Shown piece by piece: positions 54,501-64,000 of a DNA stretch of 64,000 nt. A model generated the notes under the pieces. The model was not told where the DNA came from, searched no databases, and saw nothing but the letters and a program-made list of their open reading frames with translations. This DNA comes from Armigeres subalbatus (lineage: Eukaryota > Arthropoda > Insecta > Diptera > Culicidae), in assembly GCF_024139115.2 (NCBI RefSeq), contig NC_085139.1:74071203-74135202 (forward strand), given 5' to 3'. Within the stretch, counting starts at the first letter, position 1. Every line of letters begins with the position of its first letter. The position numbers and the translations under genes are program-made.

Positions 54501-55530
54501 GTCTATGTTGCGGATTTGATCTATGACTAGAAATATGGGAACTAAGGTATAGAATAATTAATTTCGGTCAGGAAGAAAAAGAGAAAAAACGAGTATGTAA
54601 GTAAAACATTGTTCATACAGATAACTCCAGTCAACTAACCCCCATATTATTGAGCCTTTCAAGTTGCCTTATCCTTATGAAACCTCAGTGTCACATTATT
54701 CACAACAAGATTAATCTTTGGATTTAGCTGGCGAACGATGGACCACAGGTAAATCGTTCGCCAGATATTGTTTTGTCAATGTTGCAGGATTGTGATGTGA
54801 TTTATTTTTATTCAAATCTTGCTTCACTACATTATGTCTTATACGATTAAACCAAGTTCTACAATGTATTTGCATTTAATAGGTGTCAAATATAGCAACA
54901 AAACAATATAAAGCGAAAATAATGAGCGGAAACTAAATGTATATGCTACACATCATTCAACAAAAAAAAGAATTCTAATTGCAGGTTAGAATAAATCTTT
55001 TGTTTCTTCAACAGTTCCTAATCCCAATCAGAAAATTACATCCTTTGTTTTTGCCTCAAATTACCCTTCCATGCATTACTTCCATTCGCCGCAAAAATAT
55101 CAAGACCAAAAAAATCGAAAGTGCTCTCCATATCAATGCACACAAAGCCGGTCATAATTGAAATTGCAATGCGTGGACCGAGAAGGATTTCCGATTGAGG
55201 AATGGTCGATCCCGTGCAGCTCTCTACCTCAGCGTTTCAATCGGTTCTACCGGAGGGCACGAGAAAAGTGGAAATTTATATGTCATAAACGTTGCTCTCC
55301 GCGCGGCTACCACACTATCTTTGACGGTGCGGCGCGCCGCCGTATTGCCAGACACAGACGAAGCGCGTCGTCGCGGCGACGACGACCGGTATTCCGAGAT
55401 AATCCAGACATCGTTCCTTTGGGGATTTTACCAGTCGCACTAAGGTTGTAGAGCGTTATCAGAAAGGCAAAAATTTAACATCACAGGTTTCTCTCCATAA
55501 CAAGAACTGTTTTTAAGTTGAATCTCAACA
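54501..55530. other. No recognised gene
   Basis: Includes a GC-rich patch at 55160-55400 with overlapping 82- and 97-codon frames, Arg-rich by composition (CGACGACGACC). No domain recognised. Confidence 0.35.
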
Positions 55531-55539
55531 GCCAACCGG

Positions 55540-55750
55540 CGGATGGCAGATTTTGATACAGTTCTGCATAAGAACCTTACAGAAACTGTATAATAATTGG
55601 GCACATACAATTTCGAAAGATTTTAATACAATTGTTGTATTGAAATTATACAGATATGTATTATTTTAATACAATATCTGTATAAAAAGCTTACAAAATT
55701 GTATATGCCACAATTTTATACAATAATTGTCAAATTTGTTTTTTTGGGTG
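55540..55750. repeat. AT-rich palindromic repeat (ATACAG/CTGTAT)
   Basis: Repeated inverted words such as TTACAGAAACTGTATAATAA, TTTTAATACAA and ACAATATCTGTATAAAA give strong self-complementarity. Probably a MITE; ends not defined. Confidence 0.45.
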
Positions 55751-56750
55751 AAGGAGAATAATGCTTCACTAGTGCAATTCATCGTAGAATTTGACTTGCT
55801 TATAATAATTCTAACGCATTTTCACCACAGTGCGAAGCAGTAGTCAACGGGTAATTTAAAGTGAAATAAATTTTAAACTTTCCTACTGCAATTTCCTCTC
55901 AGAAGGAATGGAATTGACTGAATTGACCAGTGGCGAAGAGAAGCATGGCGAAAAATCTGGTACATTGCAGAGAGCAGATCGTGCACCATCAGTAGAATCT
56001 GTATCCGATGCGCATTGATTGTATGCCGGCCAGACAGATGGAAGTTCATTCACGGAAAATGCAATTTGATTTTTTGATCCAATTTACAATTGTGCACGGC
56101 ACTGTTGATGTTTTAAAGACGAATTTGAAATCGTCATGTCCCGAGCCGCACACAAGTTGCACATACATCACAGTAACTTACATATATGTGACCAGATTCA
56201 GTCACAATTAGGTTGCTGCAACTAGTATAACTTGACTTATGCTGCTTGGGAGTGTAAAAATGTGTCAATAGCTGAGAGGAATCTCTGAAAAATAAATTAG
56301 AGTTATATAAAGTCTTTATTTATATTTTTATCCAAAGATCCAGGATAATTGGAAACACGGATATGCTGAAATCCAGCAAGTGAAAGTATCACTTCAGCAA
56401 AAATATCTTTTGAACTCGGTGCACTATTTTGTAATTATTTTGAATGTGGTTTATACAATAATATTTGGAACGGAACGTCACATACCAGTTTTTATAGTAG
56501 TAAAGCCTCCACAAGATTAAAAAAAGCAGAAGTCGCTTAAGAACCAGACCCTACAATCTTAAGGATACTAAACCGCTCATGTCTAGAGAAATATTTAAGA
56601 GCTTTAAGAATATCGTGGAACCTAGAATACTACAAGGATTGTGATTCCAGCAAAGACTTTTGAGAATAATTTCTATCTAATAAGCCTGCGAAAATGACAA
56701 TTCCAGCAAAAAAACACAAATAATATTCATTATTATTCGTGGGGCAGTAA
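55751..56750. other. No recognised feature
   Basis: AT-rich, no supported ORF, repeat or RNA. Confidence 0.35.
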
Positions 56751-56751
56751 C

Positions 56752-56925
56752 AAGCGGGATTCGTGGGCGAATGCTCTACCACGGACCATGTATTCGTCAA
56801 ACGCCAGGTATTGCAGAAATGCCGCGAATACGACGTGTCCACATATCATCTATTCATCGACTTCAGAGCCACATATGATATAATCGGTTGGGGCCAGATA
56901 TGGCAGCTAATGCACGACTCTCGAC
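56752..56925 (+). pseudogene. Short RT fragment of a non-LTR element
   Basis: The plus frame reads GFVGECSTTDHVFVKRQ, then VLQKCREYDVSTYHLFIDF and RATYD, parallel to the RT segment of copies A-C that holds the first catalytic Asp. Only about 55 codons remain, diverged, with no adjacent element sequence. Confidence 0.8.
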
Positions 56926-58005
56926 TCACGACAAAGCGACTCGAGTTTTGTCTAGAGACTTGTCGATAGTAGTCGAGTATATCCAATTATGTTCGATTCC
57001 ACCCACTCAGGTGTTGGTGATGATGCCAAAATATTGGCAGATGCAAAAATGTTTATTCGCTCAACGGATTCTTCGGATTTATTTAAGGTTAACTTTAGTC
57101 TTTAGACCAACATTTGTTCTACATTCATTTTTTTCATAACAGTTGAGTTTCAAAAACTTAAAACTGTTATACCGCTCAGTTCTATTTTCTGCCGATTTGA
57201 ACCACGAATCCATCACGAAATTCAAATATTTCTCATTTGTTTTGGTGTTTTGGTGTTTTATTGACGGATCCATCCTCTTTGCTGGGGAAACGTTGCTGGG
57301 AAATAATTTTCGTATCAAGTTTGTTCTATTTTACACAAGATTCAAACAAGAATAGTTTTCAAAAATTTACAATGAAACTGAATCATTGCTGATTTAACTC
57401 TAGAAGCCTTGAAAAATTTACAACATTGTGAGCTTGTAACGAATTTTGTACCAAAATTTAAAAAAAGCAACGTGTTATAAATGTTTGACAGTCTTACGTA
57501 ACACAAATTATACTCTTATTTAAAACAATTTAACCTTCCGGGACTCGGACCGTTGTAAAAAGTATAACACATTGAGTAAAAATGAGATAACTTTTTAGTT
57601 AGTTGACCAACTTGCACCAAACCACCATGTATTCCTCAAAAAAATTGTTCTTCATCAATTGAAAAAATACCGTCGTCGGGGGTGAGAATGGGTCACTGTT
57701 TCAAGTACTTAGAATGCTTGTAGAATATATTGAATGTATCTGAGGGCAATAAGACTAAAATATAAGAGTCCTTTTTGAGGGATTGTGCTATCCGACCTCC
57801 AGGCTGCCGGTGAGAGCGATGACCCATTCTCTCCCCCAAGAGCCATTGTCACCCCCGATGGCGGTAATAAAAGTGATTCGATAGAAGGCTCGGGTAAATA
57901 TAGCTAAATAAAAGGCTCAGGTGCACTGGGAAAAGTGACAGTAATGAATTATATATTAATTTCATTAACAATTCATCCTAAAGAAACGCGATTTTTTCTA
58001 TATCA
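56926..58005. other. Unassigned, with candidate terminal repeat at 57531
   Basis: No gene recognised. TTAACCTTCCGGGACTCGG at about 57530 and GTTGTAAAAAGTATAACAC just after it appear inverted at the window's right edge. Near 57680-57840 there are inverted GAATGGGTCA/TGACCCATTC words. Confidence 0.4.
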
Positions 58006-58009
58006 TTTC

Positions 58010-59460
58010 TGATAATAACCTTGGAGTTAATTCACAGTTCTCACTAACCTATGACCGTAGGTGGCCACCAGGCGGCCTTCCGGAAAATCCGGAACGTCCG
58101 TAAAAATGGTCATTCTGGAAAGTTCGTCCGCGAGCATCGCATTTTTTTTTCTAAACCATTTCTGATGGTGATTTTGGAAATATTCCACAATTCTTACTCT
58201 ACTATAACCGTAGGTGGCCACCAGGCGGCCTTCCGGAAAATCCATGACATCCGTAAAAATGGTCATTTTGTAGAGTTCGTCCGCGAGCATCGCAGTTTTT
58301 TCTAAACCATCTCCATCAGAGATGGTTTAGAAAAAATTGTCATTTTGTGAAGTTCGTCCTAGAGCAGCGCAATTGTTTCTAAACCATTCCTGATGGTGAT
58401 TTTGGAGATATTCCACAGTTCTTACTCTGCTATAACGGTAGGTGGCCATCAGACGGGCTTCCTTATAAACCGGAACGTCCGTAAAAATGGTCATTCTGGA
58501 AAAATCGTCTTAGAGCAGCGCAATTTTTTCTAAACCATTTCTGATGGTGATTTTAGAGAAATTCCACAGTTCTTATTCTGCCATAACCGTAGGTGGCCAT
58601 CGGACGGCCTCCCTTATAATCCGGAACGTCCGTAAAAATTGTCATTTTGGAAACTTTGTCCTAGAGCGCACTTTTTTTCTATTCTATTTCTGACAATAAC
58701 CTAAGAGTTAATTCGCAGTTCTCACTCACCTATGGCCGTAGGTGGCCACCAGACGGCCATCCGGATAATCCGGAAAGTTCGAAAAAATGGTAGTTTTGAA
58801 AAGTTTATCCTAGAGCAGTGCAATTTTTTGTAAACCATTTCTGACGGCGATATTAATACACGACCGCAGTGGCCACCAGGCGGCCTTCCGAAAAATCCGG
58901 AATATCCGTAAAACTGGTAATTTTGTAAAGTTCGTCCTAGACCAGCGCAACTTTTCTAAACCATTTCTGACGGTGATTTTGGATGAAATTCTCAGTCATC
59001 ACTCTGCTATGACTGCCAGACCAGATGGCCTTCGGGATAATCCGAAACGACCATAGAAATGATGATTTTGGAAAGTTTTTCCTAGAGTAGCGCATTTTTT
59101 TTCTAAACCTTTTCTGACGGTGATCTTGAAGATATTTCAAAGTCTTAATCAGCTATGACTGCACGTGGCCGAATAATTTGGAAAACCCGTAAAATGGTCA
59201 TTCTGGATGGTTCGTCCTAGGGTAGCGCAATTTTTTCTTAGACATTTTTGATGGTGGTCTTAGTGTTAATTCACAGTTCTTACTCTGCAACGGCCGCAGG
59301 TGGCTACCAGACGGCATTTCCGTAAATCTGGACCGTCCGTGAATGGTCGTTTTGTACAGTTCGTCCTAGACCAACGATTTTCTTCTAAACCATTTCTGAT
59401 AATGACCTGGAAGTTAGTCAATGCTCTTTACCATCAAATATTGTATAGAGTTTGCCACCT
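58010..59460. repeat. Degenerate satellite, roughly 145-190 bp period
   Basis: About nine diverged units with the order GACCGTAGGTGGCCACCAG, CTTCCGGAAAATCCGGAA, GTCCGTAAAAATGGTCATT, TTCGTCC.AGAGCA, TTTTTTCTAAACCATTTCTG. Unit starts lie near 58050, 58205, 58438, 58585, 58737, 58862, 59010, 59160 and 59295. ORFs on both strands are repeat translations. Confidence 0.85.
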
Positions 59461-59479
59461 TCGCCAAAGGTATAATAAC

Positions 59480-59503
59480 GATGATGATGATGATGATGAT
59501 GAT
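59480..59503. repeat. (GAT)n microsatellite
   Basis: Eight GAT triplets. Confidence 0.95.
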
Positions 59504-62500
59504 ACTACCATCTATTGTAGCAAGGCACCTGCCGATAGCACTGGCCATATTTGACAAACGATTTGATCATGCTTATATTACTGTTTGTATTTCATCAAAC
59601 TCCTGTATGAAGGGCCAAAAATGGGTGGGGTGGTTCCATAAGCAAAGACACTTATGCGAATCCACGGGATAAATAGAGAATCTCCTTCCAGAAGAAAGTT
59701 CGTACATACAATATTATAATCTAGCCCTCGTTTCCCAAATTGACCCAATAGATGGGGAGAAGAGCCCGCCCTTTATCCACGAAATGTTAACAATAGGAAG
59801 TTGGCGATTCCACTCTTCCTATCCAAATCGCTTCAATCGGGTGCCCTGATGGTTCTTTTTTATACATATAATCATATTATGGATTTAATATAATTTTCAA
59901 TATATACAATGGAATTTTCTCACCAAATTTTCATCCGAGAAAACTGCAGCTCCCAGCTTTGACCTGAATGGACGAGATCTTTTCTTGAATATCAGTATAT
60001 TTTGAAATGAAATTACATCCAACGATATTATTCTTGAATCCTTAAAAGAGGTGATGAAAAAGAAGAAAGGCAGTATCAAACATTATAATAAATATGGTGT
60101 TATTTTTAAAATAAACCATCATTTCGCATATAGTACTATGTTTTAAATTCACAAATATATATATTAAAAAACAAACCATTTTAATTGAATCATATTAAAA
60201 TTTTATCATAAGAGACTATTTCAATGACTCATAAAGTGCACCTAAAAAAATAAGATAAATCCGATAGCAGGGCGATGACACCAAATACAAATAATTGAAT
60301 GGATTTTACAGTCTGTTTAGAAATAGAGCTTGATGGCATATGGTATGTTGAGAAGTGAAGCATATTTCAACAAGAAGCAGATTCGATATCTGTAATTCAT
60401 GTCAAACGAAGCAAAGATTGCAATACGAATAGGTTCTCAACCACAGCAATAGATAAATTATTAGAAGCTGGGAAAAAAGAATGTTGTGAATTCGCACTAT
60501 CGTTGACTTAACTTATTTACTTCAGCTGTGAGACAATATACAACAATTGTTGGGCGAAACTTATGTTTTTTCCAAACGGGAAGTTTTACAGGTTGTTATG
60601 AATCACTTCGATCCGCTGAGTCTCATCTCAATTTTTCTAAACTATGGGAGAATATCATAATTTAGAGCTTTACTTGGTATGATCCTGTCAGATATAAACT
60701 GCGCGACAAGGAATACTTTAATTTGTAAACATGGTTATTAAACAGTGTCATTGACATGCATGAGTTAAGCGTAAACACTAAACATACATATTCACAAATT
60801 GTATTGGTATGTCTATATTCCTGGTATATGCGTTTTGGTATATGTTATGACACAAAAATTAAAGATGTTTTTCAAAAATCTTGGTTTAAGGGGTTAGAAT
60901 TTTAAAAGCACACAAAATAGACATGATATCTCGATTTTTATATTTTTTTCGAATAAGCAGTTAATGCTTGAGATTTTCTAGGCACACAAGAAAGCATTAG
61001 GGGGGTTAGAAATCTCAAAAAGTAGCAGACGGCACATAGAACAAAAACACAAAACGGAATATACAAACCTTGGTCAAGTATGATTACTAATTCAATCAGC
61101 AAAAACAACAATTGTTGAAGTTAAACTAACAGATCTCACTTACTTCAAACTGTTTTGAAAAATAGATTTTCCGCCAATTTGTATACTATAAATATATTTA
61201 TATTGGTATAAAAAATAATTTGTGGCGCCAATTACGGATTGCCTATTTGTTGATAAGGTATTTCTCAAAACAATCAAACATGTTAACTGTAAGGAAAGTA
61301 TATACAAATCATCACGAATTACCACGGGTGGATATATAGTTTATGATTGAACCAGAATGCAGCGTAGAATAAAAAAAAGAGAATAAAAGAAATGGAACGG
61401 ACTTACAGTTTTTGCTGTCAATGAAGAACATTCTTCGCTCTGAAGTACATTCCATGCCTCTCGTCCTTGGCTTATCAGTGAGAAAACGAACAACCATGGA
61501 ATAGTTGTCCCAGAGCATCGGCCAATACAGGAAGAAAATTCACGTTGGTCATACTGGCTTCGTTGCTTGATTACGTCTAACATACATAACTATTTCGGTT
61601 ATGTAAATTTCTTTTCATAAACACTTTGCAACAACTTCGAAAACATTGATTAGTGAAAACACTTTTCAAGAGGTAAATGGCTGACAAAATCACATCGCCA
61701 AAGGTATAATAATAGCCCAAAAATATATGTTCTACGCAAACAAATGAAAAATGAATTCTATAATAATAATACCTAAATAGTAGTCATTGATGATAATAAC
61801 CACATTAGAAATTCGAGAGATATTGGTCTTATTTGGCCAAAGAGAAGCTATTTCAACTAAAAAACTTTAAATTAATGATTTTGTGTGTGTTACTTCTACG
61901 TGAAGTTCGTGTGATATGTGCCATCACAAATATTGCCCTCCGCTCGCTTTCAAATCGACTTCTATAAAAACATTATTCATGCCTGCCGTATCCTAACGGA
62001 ACTATCAATTCTATACTTTCGCCTCTGATTCTATCATGAACATGTACGTCTAAGTTTGGAAGATGATATTAGCATTTCCATATAATTAAAAAACTTTGTT
62101 GGGATGTGATAGGAACGCAAAATACGGAATTCTAATTGGATGTAAGAAATAAGTTTTTCCTGCATTTCCAATACTAACAGTTACTGTTAGACTACTCAAG
62201 TTGAAGGTACAGGATTGAAATGGAAACGCTACGGAAATCCATTTCCTGTTCTAGCGGTTGCTGTAACATGAGATGTATACAAAAAGATACAAAGTAGGCG
62301 AATGAAATGGGCTTCAGATCGAACCCAAGACATCCTGTGTATGAGGCAGAAACGGTAGTTATATGACACATTTTTCTGAACACATTGGTTTTCAAATCTC
62401 AAATAACTGTAAATGACGGCACTTTCAAATATCCTGCGACATCTAACAAAACTGGTTAGTCCATATATCACCACCCAGCGGATGTAATCCAAACTAAACA

Positions 62501-62589
62501 GTTTTTTCAGAATAATGGTTTTCATCCTCGAGCAGCTGTGAAGAATACGGCCACTCTCTAACATCACATATCCGGGGTTTTATAATCAA
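59504..62589. other. AT-rich sequence without recognised gene
   Basis: About 3.1 kb. Frames of up to 112 codons exist (62567-62229 minus) but resemble nothing known; the last part may be diverged satellite. A dispersed repeat word shared with 44600 lies near 62045. Confidence 0.4.
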
Positions 62590-63630
62590 ACTGGTGGTCT
62601 CACATGTGCTATCACTACTCTAGAGATGAATTTTTATCTTCACAATATTTCAATATATTGGTTTCCAATCCCCGAGCAACTTTGTAGAAAACGGCAATTT
62701 TCTAAATCCCCCAGGTCCGAAGATATCGAAGAACTGATATCTCATATGCAGTAGCAAATCCTTGCGGATGAATTTTAAATTATTCTGATTTTCGTCATAT
62801 TGGTTTCCAGTCCTCGAACAATTTTGTTGAAGACGGCAATTTTCTAAATTTCACAGATCCCGAAATATCGAACCAAACTGATCTTTCATATACACTAGCG
62901 TCGCCTTATGACTTAATTCTGAACTTAACAGTTTCTCAACATATTGATTTCCAATCCTCGAACAACTTTGTAGAAGACGGCAACTTTCTAAATCCCACAG
63001 ATCCCGAGATATCGAAGAACTGATCTCTCATATACAGTAACGCCTCCTTGCGGATGAATTATAAATTATTCAGTTTCTCAACATATTGGTTCTCTGTACT
63101 CGAACAACGTTGTAGAAAACGGCAATTTACTAAATCCCACAGATCCCGAGATATCGAACTAAACTGATCTCTCATATACACTAGCGCCGCCTTACGGCTC
63201 AATTTTGAACTAAACAGTTTCTCAACATATGGGTTACCAATGCTCGAACAACTTTATAGAAAATGGCAACTTTCCAAAACCAATAGATCCTGAGATATCA
63301 AACCAAACTGATCTCTCATATACAGTAGCGCCACATTGCGGATGAATTTCAAACTAATTAGCTTCTTAACATATTGGATTACAATCCTCAAACAACTTTG
63401 TAGAAGACGGCAACTTTCTAATTCCCACAGATCCCGAGATATCTAACCAAACTAATAACTCATATACACTAGCGCCGCCTTACGGCTGAATTCTGAACTT
63501 AACAGTTTCTCAATATATTGGTTTTCAATCCTTGAACAACTTTGAAGAAGACGGAAATTTTCTAAGTCCCATAGATCTCGAGATATCGAACAACACTGGT
63601 ATTTTCATGTACACTAGCGCCGCTCAGTGA
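62590..63630. repeat. Satellite, about 145-bp period, seven units
   Basis: Units contain ATCTCTCATATACAGTAGCG, CCTTGCGGATGAATT, TTTCTCAACATATTGGTT, TCCTCGAACAACTTTGTAGA, AGACGGCAACTTTCTAAAT and CCCACAGATCCCGAGATATC in that order. Marker positions: near 62740, 62885, 63024, 63168, 63315, 63455 and 63600. Confidence 0.9.
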
Positions 63631-64000
63631 GAGAACTCTAAATATTTTTTTTCTTGACTCATAGGGCCGCATGGGATTATATATCGATTAAGTTTTTTTT
63701 TTCAGAGTTTTTAGAGTTTTTAGAGTTCTTATAAAAAACATTACGCCATTTATTGTAAAGATGGACTATTTTCAACGGTGTTCCGTTGGTTCCGGATCTT
63801 CCGGAGGACCAGCAGAAGCTCCATTGGACTTAAAAAAATTTCCTCAATGAGAGAATATATTCCCTTTATTATTTTCCAAAAAAAATCTCTTTGATATCAT
63901 TTGAATTGGCTTCATTATAACGGATTTCAGGACTGCTGTACTTTTTACAACACGCGAGTTCTCGTGTTATGAAAGATGAAGCGAGTTGCGGAAGGTTAAG
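63631..64000. other. Right edge with candidate inverted terminal repeat
   Basis: Ends ...GCGAGTTGCGGAAGGTTAAG. Inverted, this reads CTTAACCTTCCGCAACTCGC, similar to the sequence at 57529. TACTTTTTACAAC at 63938 is the inverse of GTTGTAAAAAGTA at 57553. Confidence 0.45.

Noticed and set aside
55158..55451. Arg-rich 97-codon ORF
   Set aside because: Arginine run comes from a CGNCGN-rich stretch. The alternative frame is equally open and no family is recognised.
1..64000. Bacterial or phage defence system or operon
   Set aside because: No operon-like gene clusters and no bacterial gene content; eukaryotic retrotransposons, SINEs and satellites dominate.

Overview
This window looks like nuclear DNA of a large, repeat-bloated insect genome, most likely a culicine mosquito (Aedes-like). 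The reasons are several copies of an APE-type non-LTR retrotransposon, tRNA-derived SINEs with short-repeat tails, TA-flanked MITEs, a Mutator-like element, hAT and mariner debris, and kilobase-scale minisatellites, with almost no host coding sequence. There are no bacterial genes, operons or CRISPR arrays. No complete, intact host protein-coding gene can be supported. The very long ORFs at 13.9-16.8 kb and 47.3-50.5 kb are translations of tandem repeats. The species call rests on pattern recognition, not on a database search.

Layout. 1-3.05 kb: a broken non-LTR element (minus strand) whose 5' end is inverted, then simple repeats and a polypurine tract. 4.1-5.4 kb: a satellite arranged as two opposed arms. 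7.7-8.5 kb: a mariner-like transposase relic. 8.9-23 kb: one minisatellite domain made of a 24-bp array (118 copies), a 23-bp array with higher-order structure (about 213 copies) and decayed flanks; a full-length non-LTR copy (A, 9656-13035) has inserted into a flank. 26.1-29.7 kb: a 3.6-kb foldback-like element with long inverted ends and 152-bp internal repeats. 29.8-31.0 kb: a TIR element with a nested MITE, abutting one exon-like piece of an adenylate-forming enzyme gene.

32.5-43.1 kb is the most unusual stretch. It carries repeated spacer modules, histone-type 3' stem-loops followed by purine-rich elements, TATA motifs, and two copies of a divergent, palindromic promoter whose arms both open with ATG and a Met-Ser-Arg-(Arg/Lys)-Ala start. 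No recognisable histone body is present. These modules are interrupted by a full-length non-LTR copy (B, 34451-37862), two MITEs and a poly(A)-tailed 1.57-kb retroposon; paralogous empty sites in the same window define three of these insertions precisely.

43.4-57 kb: a hAT fragment, a 5'-truncated non-LTR copy (C), a 3.2-kb hairpin-prone minisatellite, an AT-rich repeat, a Mutator-like element (51821-53736) with 9-bp TSD and its own SINE insertion, a second SINE and a short RT fragment. 57.5-64 kb: two further satellites between candidate inverted ends. The window reads as a record of nested insertion, tandem expansion and decay rather than as a working pathway.
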